This document shows positions 1-6,256 of a stretch of 12,362 nucleotides of DNA, piece after piece. Both the position numbers and the translations under genes were made by a program. Under the pieces are notes generated by a model. That model did not search any database. It saw only the letters and a list, made by a program, of their open reading frames with translations, and was not told where the DNA came from. This DNA is from Bog-756 sp035534835 (GTDB taxonomy: Bacteria; Actinomycetota; Acidimicrobiia; Acidimicrobiales; RAAP-2). The DNA is taken from NCBI GenBank assembly GCA_035534835.1, contig DATLRE010000181.1, forward strand, positions 1 through 12,362, given 5' to 3'. Position 1 is the stretch's first letter, and every line of letters starts with the position of its first letter.

Positions 1-1263
1 TACCAGATCTGCGTCCACGTCCGGCCGGACATGACCCAGATCGCCCTCCTCGAGGGCCGGACGCTCGTGGAGCACTACATCTCCCGGGCCTCGGACGATG
101 CCACGCAGATCGACGGCAACATCTACCGCGGACGGGTCCAGAACGTGCTTCCCGGCATGGAGGCCGCGTTCATCGACATCGGCACGCCGAAGAACGCCGT
201 GCTGTACCACGGGGACGTCCGCTACGACAGGGACGACGTGGAGTCGGGCAAGGGCGGGGGGCAGCCCCGGATCGAGCAGCTGCTCAAGCCGGGCCAGACG
301 ATCCTGTGCCAGGTCACCAAGAATCCGATCGGGGCGAAGGGGGCGCGGCTGACCCAGGAGGTCTCGCTCCCCGGTCGCTTCGTGGTCCTCGTGCCGAACT
401 CGACCGCCTACGGGATCTCCAAGCGCCTCGAGGACGCGGAGCGCAAGCGCCTGCGCCGGATCGTGGATGCCGTGCGTCCCGAGGGTCACGGGCTGATCGT
501 GCGCACGGCCGCCGCCGGGGCGAGTGCCGAGGAGCTGGAGCACGACATCGGACGCCTGGTCGAGCAGTGGGACGCGATCGCCGCCGACGCACGCAAGGGA
601 CAGGGCGCCGCCCTGCTCTACCGGGAGCCGGCCATCGCCGTGCGGGTGATCCGCGAGGAGCTCAACCGGGAGTACCGGGCCGTGGTCATCGACGACCTGG
701 CCCTCTACGAGCAGGTCCGCGACTACGTCGGCGCGGTCAATCCCGAGCTGGCCGACCGGGTGGAGTACTACGACCCCGTGGTCGAGGACCTGCCCATCTT
801 CGAGCGGTTCCACGTCCACGAGCAGCTGCACAAGGCACTGGACCGCAAGGTCTTCCTCCCGTCGGGCGGCTCCCTGGTGATCGACCGCACCGAGGCCCTG
901 ACCGTGATCGACGTCAACACGGGCAAGAACGTTGGCACCACCAACCTCGAGGAGACCGTCTACCGGAACAACCTGGAGGCGGCGGACGAGGTGGCCCGGC
1001 AGCTCCGGCTGCGCGACATCGGCGGCATCATCGTCATCGACTTCATCGACATGGAGATCCGGGAGAACCGCGACAAGGTCGGCGCCGCCCTCCGCACCGC
1101 CCTGGCCAGGGACAAGACCCGTACGCAGGTGTTCGACATCTCCGAGCTGGGACTCGTGGAGATGACCCGGAAGCGGGTGTCCGAGGGCCTCATCGAGTCG
1201 ATGTCGACCACCTGCTCGGTCTGCGAGGGCCGGGGAATAGTATTTGACGACCCGGAGCTGTAG
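1..1263 (+). CDS. rng: Ribonuclease E/G family protein, 5'-truncated by the window edge
   Basis: Endoribonuclease of the RNase E/G family, which cleaves single-stranded RNA in rRNA maturation and mRNA decay. The frame is open from base 1, and ten codons before the first ATG (31) already read as family sequence, so the true start lies upstream. Counting from ATG 31, an S1-like RNA-binding segment lies near residues 28-110 (GNIYRGRVQNVLPGMEAAF). The DNase I-like catalytic part carries the two metal-binding aspartates: VIDVNTG (D294) and IVIDFIDM (D337, D340). A Zn-link motif CSVC (C395, C398) follows. The protein ends 12 residues after that motif, so it lacks the long C-terminal scaffold of E. 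coli RNase E and resembles RNase G. The last codons contain a cluster of rare A/T-ending codons. rplU starts 12 nt downstream. The E/G family call is firm; choosing E or G is less so. Confidence 0.95.
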   Translation, partial: YQICVHVRPDMTQIALLEGRTLVEHYISRASDDATQIDGNIYRGRVQNVLPGMEAAFIDIGTPKNAVLYHGDVRYDRDDVESGKGGGQPRIEQLLKPGQTILCQVTKNPIGAKGARLTQEVSLPGRFVVLVPNSTAYGISKRLEDAERKRLRRIVDAVRPEGHGLIVRTAAAGASAEELEHDIGRLVEQWDAIAADARKGQGAALLYREPAIAVRVIREELNREYRAVVIDDLALYEQVRDYVGAVNPELADRVEYYDPVVEDLPIFERFHVHEQLHKALDRKVFLPSGGSLVIDRTEALTVIDVNTGKNVGTTNLEETVYRNNLEAADEVARQLRLRDIGGIIVIDFIDMEIRENRDKVGAALRTALARDKTRTQVFDISELGLVEMTRKRVSEGLIESMSTTCSVCEGRGIVFDDPEL

Positions 1264-1266
1264 GCT
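1261..1266 (+). promoter_or_regulatory. Candidate -10 box (TAGGCT) for rplU-rpmA
   Basis: TAGGCT fits the actinobacterial TANNNT -10 pattern and includes the rng stop codon. It ends 9 nt before the rplU ATG, which would give a leader of only 2-3 nt. rplU has no Shine-Dalgarno sequence. An AT-rich block just upstream (1236-1248, containing TAGTAT and TTTGAC) is the most AT-rich spot of the rng end and could be a second promoter element. No well-spaced TTGACA-like -35 is visible, so this is tentative. Confidence 0.3.
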
Positions 1267-1275
1267 GTCATCCCT

Positions 1276-1587
1276 ATGTACGCAGTCATCAGAACCGGAG
1301 GCAAGCAGGAGCGAGTGGCCGAGGGCCAGGAGCTCCGCGTGGAACTGCTGGGCGAGGAACCCGGCGCCGAGGTGACCTTCGAGCCCGTCCTCCTGGTCGA
1401 CGGGGACACCGTCCTGGCCACGCCGGCCCAGCTGGCAGGCGCCACCGTCACCGCGACGGTGAAGGGCGAGGAGCTCGGTCCCAAGATCCGCGGCTTCACC
1501 TACAAGAACAAGTCGAACCAGAGCACCCGGTGGGGCCACCGCCAGCGGTACTCGACCATCGCCATCACCGGCATCGCCGCCGGCTGA
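1276..1587 (+). CDS. rplU: 50S ribosomal protein L21
   Basis: Component of the large ribosomal subunit that binds 23S rRNA. The 103-residue length is normal for bL21. It starts with the family signature MYAVIRTGGKQ, has a central beta-rich part with EPVLLVDGD, and ends with the conserved basic segment KIRGFTYKNKSN...WGHRQRYSTIAITGI, which corresponds to the L21 signature. The ATG at 1276 is fixed by the MYAVI start. It lies 12 nt after the rng stop with no Shine-Dalgarno sequence, so expression depends on read-through from rng or on a near-leaderless promoter. The rpmA partner follows after 72 nt. No L21 leader RNA can be placed, because the upstream space is almost entirely coding. Confidence 0.98.
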   Translation: MYAVIRTGGKQERVAEGQELRVELLGEEPGAEVTFEPVLLVDGDTVLATPAQLAGATVTATVKGEELGPKIRGFTYKNKSNQSTRWGHRQRYSTIAITGIAAG

Positions 1588-1645
1588 TCACCCGACCGAC
1601 CGCCCCGGGCCCCGTGCCCCGGACGGGCCGACCACGACGCATCGC

Positions 1646-1651
1646 AAGGAG
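1646..1651 (+). promoter_or_regulatory. Shine-Dalgarno site of rpmA (AAGGAG)
   Basis: AAGGAG lies 8 nt before the rpmA ATG at 1660. It is one of the few canonical ribosome binding sites in this window and confirms the start. It suggests rpmA is translated from a leadered, probably rplU-rpmA bicistronic, mRNA. Confidence 0.8.
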
Positions 1652-1659
1652 TACCTCTC

Positions 1660-1914
1660 ATGTCCAAGACCAAGGGTGGCGGTTCCACCAGGAACGGGCG
1701 CGACTCGAACGCCCAGCGCCTCGGTGTCAAGGTCTTCGGCGGCACCGACGTGCGCACCGGCGCCATCATCGTGCGCCAGCGCGGCACCAAGTTCCACCCC
1801 GGGCTGAACGTCGGTCTGGGCAAGGACGACACCCTGTTCGCCCTGGCGGACGGGACCGTCCAGTTCGCGAGCCGCAAGGGCCGCAAGCTGGTCGACGTCG
1901 TCCCCGCCGACTGA
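1660..1914 (+). CDS. rpmA: 50S ribosomal protein L27
   Basis: Large-subunit protein whose N-terminal tail reaches toward the peptidyl-transferase centre. The 84 residues match bL27 in full: GGGSTRNGRDS near the start, RLGVKVFGG, then the hallmark VRQRGTKFHPG and DDTLFALADG. The N-terminus reads MSKTKGGG rather than the common MAHKKGGG, so the residues near positions 2-4 differ from the usual A-H-K. No Firmicutes-type cleavable extension is present. The start is set by the AAGGAG site 8 nt upstream. It is co-directional with rplU and probably co-transcribed. Confidence 0.98.
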   Translation: MSKTKGGGSTRNGRDSNAQRLGVKVFGGTDVRTGAIIVRQRGTKFHPGLNVGLGKDDTLFALADGTVQFASRKGRKLVDVVPAD

Positions 1915-1930
1915 GCCCCGTCCACCCGTC

Positions 1931-2674
1931 GTGACCTCCCGGACCCTCGACTTCGAGGGCTGCGTCAATTTCCGGGACCTCGGGGGATACCGCACCCTCG
2001 ACGGTCGGATGGTGGCGTGGCGTCGGCTCTTCCGGGCCGACGGGCTCAACAAGCTGACACCGACCGACCGCGCCCTGCTGGTCGAGCTCGGGCTCACGAC
2101 GGTGATCGACCTGCGGACGCTCGACGAGGCGGCGCAGCGAGGGAGCTTCCCGGTGGACGAGGTCCCCGTCCGCTACGTCGGCCTGCCGCTCACCGACGTG
2201 CTGCCGGCCACCGAGGACCTGCCGGAGTGGCGGGAGGCGGACTACGTCGCCGACCGGTACGGGGCCATGGTCGCCGAGGGCGGGCCGGTGCTGACCGAGG
2301 CCATCCGGGTGCTGGCGTCGACGGAGGCGCTCCCGGCCGTCATGCACTGCAGCGCCGGCAAGGACCGCACCGGTGTGCTGTCGGCGCTGGTGCTCGCCTT
2401 CCTCGGCGTGCCCGACGAGACGATCGTCGAGGACTACGCGCTGTCGTCGGCCGCCATGGAACGCCTGCTCGAGCGCCTGAAGGCCGAGTACCCCGAGGCA
2501 GCCGACGAGGTGGAGCGTTACGCTCCGGCGATCCTCCACGTCGTCCCCGAGACGATGGAGCAGTTCCTCGGCTCCCTGGTGGAGGAGTACGGCTCCTACG
2601 ACGATCTGGCCGCAGCCCTGGGCGTGGTGGAGGCGATGGACCGCCTGCGCGCCACCGTACTGGTCGACGCCTGA
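1931..2674 (+). CDS. Tyrosine/serine phosphatase, PTP superfamily (Y_phosphatase3/MptpB-like)
   Basis: Predicted cytoplasmic protein phosphatase of 247 residues. The N-terminal signature CVNFRDLGGYRTLDGR and the P-loop HCSAGKDRTG place it in the family that includes mycobacterial PtpB; C140 would be the nucleophile and R146 the phosphate-binding arginine. An Asp-rich IDLRT motif (ending near residue 62) and a helical C-terminal half (residues 165-247) fit the same fold. There is no signal peptide or membrane segment. The start is taken as GTG 1931, 16 nt after the rpmA stop, because the NFRDLGG signature begins shortly after it; no clear Shine-Dalgarno site is seen. Its position between rpmA and obg suggests co-transcription with the ribosomal genes, but the substrate is unknown. 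Lipid-phosphate or dual-specificity activity is possible, as reported for PtpB. Confidence 0.88.
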   Translation: MTSRTLDFEGCVNFRDLGGYRTLDGRMVAWRRLFRADGLNKLTPTDRALLVELGLTTVIDLRTLDEAAQRGSFPVDEVPVRYVGLPLTDVLPATEDLPEWREADYVADRYGAMVAEGGPVLTEAIRVLASTEALPAVMHCSAGKDRTGVLSALVLAFLGVPDETIVEDYALSSAAMERLLERLKAEYPEAADEVERYAPAILHVVPETMEQFLGSLVEEYGSYDDLAAALGVVEAMDRLRATVLVDA

Positions 2675-2760
2675 CCGGCGTCGCCCGATCCGCGGCCCAC
2701 CCCGCGCCCACGCACCGGCACGACGCGGCGCCCGACCCGGGGTGCGCCGTCCGCACCCGA

Positions 2761-2778
2761 CGCCCCCACACGGGGGCG
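2761..2778 (+). terminator. GC-only stem-loop upstream of obg, possible intrinsic terminator
   Basis: Perfect 7-bp inverted repeat CGCCCCC/GGGGGCG with an ACAC loop, in the 132-nt gap between the phosphatase gene and obg. No T-tract follows, so it is not a classical terminator. U-less hairpins have been proposed to terminate in actinobacteria. It lies just upstream of the proposed obg -10, so it would separate the ribosomal unit from the obg-proB unit. The rest of the gap holds no recognisable gene. Confidence 0.4.
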
Positions 2779-2793
2779 CAGACCCCCGATCGG

Positions 2794-2799
2794 TAGGAT
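2794..2799 (+). promoter_or_regulatory. Candidate leaderless -10 box (TAGGAT) for obg
   Basis: TAGGAT ends 7 nt before the obg ATG (2807), which would place transcription initiation at the A of ATG. No Shine-Dalgarno sequence is present, in line with a leaderless mRNA. The box is embedded in a short inverted repeat CGATC (2787-2791) / GATCG (2797-2801). No recognisable -35 is seen, which is common in high-GC actinobacteria. Confidence 0.5.
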
Positions 2800-2806
2800 C
2801 GTTCCC

Positions 2807-4183
2807 ATGTCCGGCTTCGTCGACGAGGCACAGCTCCATGTGAAGGCGGGCGACGGCGGTGCCGGCGCCGTCGCCATGCGACGGGAGGCGCACGTCGACA
2901 AGGGCGGTCCCGACGGTGGGGACGGCGGCCGTGGCGGCAACGTCTGGCTGGTCGCCACCACCAACCAGTCCTCGCTGCTCCCGTTCCGCGACCACCCGCA
3001 CCGGGCGGCCGAGAACGGCGGCCACGGCGGCGGGAAGAAGAAGCACGGTGCCCGGGGCAAGGATCTCGAGGTCGCCGTCCCGGTGGGCACCCGGGCCCGA
3101 CGGGCCGACGGCACCCTGCTGGCCGACCTGGCCAATCCGGGCGACCGCTGGCTGGCGGGCGAGGGCGGCCGGGGAGGGCGGGGAAACGCCAGCTTCCTGT
3201 CCAACAACCGCCGGGCCCCCACCTTCGCCGAGCAGGGGGAGAAGGGCCACGAGGAGTGGTTCGACCTCGAGCTGGCCCTGGTGGCCGACGTGGCCCTGGT
3301 GGGCTTCCCCAACGTGGGCAAGTCGACGCTCATCTCGAGGATCTCGGCGGCCAAGCCCAAGATCGCCGACTACCCGTTCACGACCCTCGAGCCCCACCTG
3401 GGGGTCGTCCGAACCGACGACGAGGCGAACTTCACCGTGGCCGACATCCCCGGACTGGTCGAGGGCGCGGCCGAGGGCAAGGGCCTCGGCCACCAGTTCC
3501 TGCGCCACATCACCCGGGCCCGGGTGCTGGTGATCCTGGTCGAGCTCGACCCCGTCACCGGGGTCCCACCGGCCGAGCAGCACCGGGTCCTCGTCGACGA
3601 GCTGCGGCGGTACCAGCCGGAGCTGCTGGACCGTCCCCGGCTGGTGGTGGGGTCGAAGGCCGACATGGTGGCACCGGAGGACCTGCCGGAACAGGCGGCC
3701 GCCGAGACGTTCGACCGCGCCGGACCGACCTCCGTCGGTGCCGGCGGCGCGACGGGTGGCGAGGCCGACGGATTCCACCCCGACCTGGTGATCTCCTCGG
3801 TGACCGGGCGGGGGATCCCGGCCCTGGTGGGTCGTCTGGCCGCACTGGTCGCGGGCGCCCGCACGGCCGAACCCGAGGCCGACGGGACCATCGTCATCCA
3901 CCGTCCGCTACCCGAGGGCTTCACCGTCGAGCGGGTGGGGGAGCACGAGTTCGCCGTGCTCGGAAAGGTGGCGGAGCGGGCCGTCGCCCTCAACGACGTC
4001 ACCACCGACGAGGCGGCCGACTACGTCCAGGGCCGGCTCCGGCGGCTGGGCGTGGACCGGGCACTGGCCCGGGCCGGTGCCCGGGACGGGGACACGGTGC
4101 ACATCGCCGACCTGTCCTTCACCTGGTACCGGGACCAGCCGGAGTTCACCGGCCAGCCCGCCAGCAGGCGCCGGGGTCGCTGA
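2807..4183 (+). CDS. obgE: Obg family GTPase, ribosome assembly factor
   Basis: Essential GTPase that binds the 50S subunit during assembly and links ribosome maturation to growth. The 458 residues show the three domains of bacterial Obg. The glycine-rich Obg fold covers about 1-158, with GGPDGGDGGRGGNVW and GKDLEV. The G domain covers about 159-350, with G1 GFPNVGKS (166-173), switch YPFTTLEP (189-196) and G3 DIPGL (213-217). A C-terminal OCT domain (about 361-445) has EGFTVERVGEHEFAVLGK and ADYVQGRLRRLGV. The usual G4 NKxD reads SKAD (283-286). A Gly/Ala-rich insert (about 303-325) precedes the G5 region (S330-G334). The ATG start matches the MSGFVDEAQLHVKAGDGG signature. proB begins one base after the stop. 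Confidence 0.97.
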   Translation: MSGFVDEAQLHVKAGDGGAGAVAMRREAHVDKGGPDGGDGGRGGNVWLVATTNQSSLLPFRDHPHRAAENGGHGGGKKKHGARGKDLEVAVPVGTRARRADGTLLADLANPGDRWLAGEGGRGGRGNASFLSNNRRAPTFAEQGEKGHEEWFDLELALVADVALVGFPNVGKSTLISRISAAKPKIADYPFTTLEPHLGVVRTDDEANFTVADIPGLVEGAAEGKGLGHQFLRHITRARVLVILVELDPVTGVPPAEQHRVLVDELRRYQPELLDRPRLVVGSKADMVAPEDLPEQAAAETFDRAGPTSVGAGGATGGEADGFHPDLVISSVTGRGIPALVGRLAALVAGARTAEPEADGTIVIHRPLPEGFTVERVGEHEFAVLGKVAERAVALNDVTTDEAADYVQGRLRRLGVDRALARAGARDGDTVHIADLSFTWYRDQPEFTGQPASRRRGR

Positions 4184-4184
4184 G

Positions 4185-5291
4185 GTGCACGCCGCCGGCC
4201 GCACCCTGGTGGTCAAGATCGGGTCGTCGTCGGTCACGACCGGCGACGGACGCGTGGACACCGACGCCATCGACAAGTTGGCCGGTGAGGTCGCCCAGGC
4301 CCGGGCGGCGGGGCACCGGGTGGTCATCGTGACCTCGGGTGCCATCGCCGCGGGGTGGACGACCCTGGCCGAGGGCCGTACCCGACCCTCGGACCTGGCC
4401 ACGCTGCAGGCGGTGGCCGCCGTGGGCCAACACCTGCTGATGCGGGTCTGGAGCGACGCCCTCGGGCGGCACGGGCTCGTCGCCGGCCAGGTCCTCCTCG
4501 CCCCCCTCGACTTCGTCCACCGCAGCCAGTACCTGCACGCCCGCCAGACCCTCGGCCGGCTGCTCGAGCTCGGCGTGGTCCCCGTCGTCAACGAGAACGA
4601 CGCCGTGGCCGACGAGGAGATCCGCTTCGGCGACAACGACCGCCTCGCCGCCCTGGTGGCCCACCTCGTGGGCGCCGGTCTCCTCGTGCTGCTGACCGAC
4701 ACCGCCGGCCTGCTGACCGGTGACCCCCGACGGGAGGCCGACGCCTCGCTCATCGAGGAGGTCGTCGAGATCGACCACGAGCTCGAGGCCATCGCCGGGG
4801 GTCCCGGCACGGCCGTGGGCAGCGGGGGCATGGGCTCCAAGCTGGCGGCGGCCAAGATCGCCGTCTGGTCGGGGATCGAGGCGGTCATCGCCGATGCCGC
4901 CCGACCGGGCGTACTCGCCTCGGTGGCGGGGGGCACCCCCGGCGTGGGGACGCGGTTCCGGCCCCGAGAGGTGGTGCTGCCGGCCCGAAAGCTGTGGATC
5001 GCCTTCGCCATCGGGGCCTCGGGGTCGATCGTGGTGGACGCCGGCGCCCGCCAGGCACTGGTCGAGCGGGGACGGTCGCTGCTCCCCGCCGGGATCGTGT
5101 CGGTCCACGGGGACTTCGGCATCGACGACGCCGTGGAGCTGGTGGGCCCGGACGGCGCCGTCTTCGCCAAGGGCCTGGTCCGCCATGCGTCCGACGACGT
5201 GGCCGGGTGGACGGGCCTCCGGTCCGAGGACCTGCCCGAGGACGTGACGGCCGAAGTGGTGCACCGGGACGACCTCGTCGTGCTCGGCTGA
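4185..5291 (+). CDS. proB: Glutamate 5-kinase
   Basis: Phosphorylates L-glutamate with ATP to gamma-glutamyl phosphate, the first step of proline synthesis; usually feedback-inhibited by proline. From GTG 4185 the protein is 368 residues, the normal length. The amino-acid kinase domain shows VVKIGSSS (9-16), VTSGAIAAG (49-57), VVNENDAV (134-141), RFGDNDRLA (147-155), TDTAGLLTGDPR (171-182) and GSGGMGSK (212-219). The C-terminal part (about 276-353) is a PUA domain, beginning after RKLWIAFA. Earlier in-frame starts inside obg give no family sequence, so they are rejected. The GTG follows the obg TGA by one nucleotide with no strong Shine-Dalgarno site, which suggests translational coupling to obg. 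proA is not next; a reversed AIM24 gene intervenes. Confidence 0.96.
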   Translation: MHAAGRTLVVKIGSSSVTTGDGRVDTDAIDKLAGEVAQARAAGHRVVIVTSGAIAAGWTTLAEGRTRPSDLATLQAVAAVGQHLLMRVWSDALGRHGLVAGQVLLAPLDFVHRSQYLHARQTLGRLLELGVVPVVNENDAVADEEIRFGDNDRLAALVAHLVGAGLLVLLTDTAGLLTGDPRREADASLIEEVVEIDHELEAIAGGPGTAVGSGGMGSKLAAAKIAVWSGIEAVIADAARPGVLASVAGGTPGVGTRFRPREVVLPARKLWIAFAIGASGSIVVDAGARQALVERGRSLLPAGIVSVHGDFGIDDAVELVGPDGAVFAKGLVRHASDDVAGWTGLRSEDLPEDVTAEVVHRDDLVVLG

Positions 5292-5294
5292 TTC

Positions 5295-5315
5295 CGGCCC
5301 GCCCGCACGGGGCCG
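5295..5315. terminator. Possible bidirectional hairpin between proB and the AIM24 gene
   Basis: Inverted repeat CGGCCC/GGGCCG with a 9-nt loop fills the 24-nt gap between the convergent stop codons of proB and the AIM24 gene. A shared terminator is expected here, but the stem is only 6 bp and no T-tract flanks it, so the assignment is weak. Confidence 0.3.
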
Positions 5316-6119
5316 CTAGTTCTTGAGCAGGCCGCCGATGATCGACCCGGCCGAACCCGAATTCGAGTTCTCCTGCTGGGGCAGGTACGGGGCGAGCGAG
5401 TGGGCCAGCTGGGAGATGGGCATGGTCTGGAGCCACACCATGCCGGGACCGGTGAGCGAGGCCAGGAAGAGCGTCTCGGCACCGAAGAGCAGGTTCTTGA
5501 TGCCCTTGACCATGGTGATCTCGAAGCTCATGTTCGCATCGAAGAGCCCGACGTGCCCGGGGATCACCCGGAGGTTCTCCCCCGGGGCCAGGTGGTACTC
5601 GACGAGCTCGCCCGACAGCTCGATCCAGGCCGTCCCGCGGCCGGTGACCCGCTGGAGGATGAAGCCGCTGCCGCCGAAGATCCCGGCTCCGAGCTTCTGC
5701 TGGAACCCGATGGTGATGTTCACGTCCGAGGTGGCGGCCAGGAACCCGTGGCGGTGGACCAGGTACTCACGGTCGGCGGCGATGGCGACCGGACGGATCT
5801 CGCCGGGCATCTTGGCTGCGAACGACACGGTGCCCGGACCGCCGTCGGCCTCGTAGCGGGTGACGAAGAGCCCTCCACCCGACACCGTCCGCTTGAGGGC
5901 CCCCATGACGCCCTTGGACCCCGCGCCCTGGGTGGACGTGGTCATCCCGATCGTCGAGGACATCCACGACACCTCGCCGCCGGGCGAGACCACCGACTGT
6001 CCGGGATCGAGGTCGACCTGCAGGACCGGCATCACCGTTCCGAGTATGCGGTGGACGACGCCGGCGGCGGCGTCGACGGCCGCCGGGTCGTCCGGGGACG
6101 GGGGCTCCATGGTCGACAT
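5316..6119 (-). CDS. AIM24 family protein (TIGR00266-like)
   Basis: The 267-residue protein belongs to the AIM24/TIGR00266 family, named after a yeast mitochondrial biogenesis protein; the bacterial role is not established. Family-like segments are PVLQVDLDPGQSVVSPGGEVSWM (about 31-53), the glycine-rich GGGLFVTRYEA (81-91), GEIRPVAI (106-113), LGAGIFGGSGFILQRVTGRG (143-162), GELVEYHLAPGENLRV (170-185) and a hydrophobic stretch LFGAETLFLASLTGPGMVWLQT near 211-232. The N-terminal 25-30 residues are a variable extension, and the C-terminus is a Ser/Gly-rich tail. No signal peptide is visible. The start is ATG 6119 because a strong GGGAGGA site lies 6 nt before it; longer upstream frames are unsupported. 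The gene is convergent with proB and divergent from proA, splitting the usual proBA pair. Confidence 0.88.
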   Translation of the reverse strand: MSTMEPPSPDDPAAVDAAAGVVHRILGTVMPVLQVDLDPGQSVVSPGGEVSWMSSTIGMTTSTQGAGSKGVMGALKRTVSGGGLFVTRYEADGGPGTVSFAAKMPGEIRPVAIAADREYLVHRHGFLAATSDVNITIGFQQKLGAGIFGGSGFILQRVTGRGTAWIELSGELVEYHLAPGENLRVIPGHVGLFDANMSFEITMVKGIKNLLFGAETLFLASLTGPGMVWLQTMPISQLAHSLAPYLPQQENSNSGSAGSIIGGLLKN

Positions 6120-6125
6120 GCTCGA

Positions 6126-6132
6126 TCCTCCC
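6126..6132 (-). promoter_or_regulatory. Shine-Dalgarno site of the AIM24 gene (GGGAGGA)
   Basis: On the minus strand GGGAGGA lies 6 nt before ATG 6119. It is the strongest ribosome binding site in the window and decides the start over the in-frame ATG at 6110 and over the longer open frame upstream. Confidence 0.8.
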
Positions 6133-6168
6133 GGTCGCGGGGCCGAGCCACCCGACCCGGCCGGGCCC

Positions 6169-6174
6169 ATCGTA
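6169..6174 (-). promoter_or_regulatory. Candidate -10 box (TACGAT) for the AIM24 gene
   Basis: TACGAT on the minus strand fits TANNNT and lies about 50 nt upstream of the start, leaving a leader of roughly 40 nt that carries the Shine-Dalgarno site. No -35 is recognised. It sits in the 137-nt divergent region shared with proA. Confidence 0.3.
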
Positions 6175-6180
6175 CGGTCG

Positions 6181-6202
6181 GGTCCCCCGGGGCGGGGGGA
6201 CC
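6181..6202. repeat. Perfect inverted repeat in the AIM24/proA divergent region
   Basis: GGTCCCCC (6181-6188) and GGGGGACC (6195-6202) form an 8-bp perfect stem with a 6-nt GC-only loop. It lies between the proposed AIM24 and proA -10 boxes, so it could be an operator for both, or a hairpin that blocks read-through. Chance is possible in such GC-rich DNA. Confidence 0.4.
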
Positions 6203-6244
6203 GCCGCCCCGTTGCCGCCGCACCGACCCCCCGGGACCGGCAAG

Positions 6245-6250
6245 TACGCT
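6245..6250 (+). promoter_or_regulatory. Candidate leaderless -10 box (TACGCT) for proA
   Basis: TACGCT matches TANNNT and ends 6 nt before GTG 6257, so transcription would start at the first base of the start codon. No Shine-Dalgarno site precedes that GTG. This spacing agrees with the obg case and supports GTG 6257 as the proA start. Confidence 0.5.
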
Positions 6251-6256
6251 GGCCCG

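Noticed and set aside
1244..1266. TTGACG (1244-1249) as a -35 for TAGGCT (1261-1266)
   Set aside because: The spacer would be only 11 nt, too short for a sigma-70-type promoter.
1766..3901. Long minus-strand open frame of about 711 codons across rpmA, the phosphatase gene and obg
   Set aside because: It runs antisense to well-supported genes and has no recognisable domain; its composition is that of a shadow frame in very GC-rich DNA.
4077..4184. Upstream in-frame ATG start for proB inside obg
   Set aside because: The extra 36 residues are Thr/Ser/Pro-rich with no ProB similarity, and GTG 4185 gives the normal 368-residue length.
3908..5482. Long minus-strand frame antisense to proB
   Set aside because: Ser/Pro/Arg-rich translation without motifs, fully opposite a canonical ProB.
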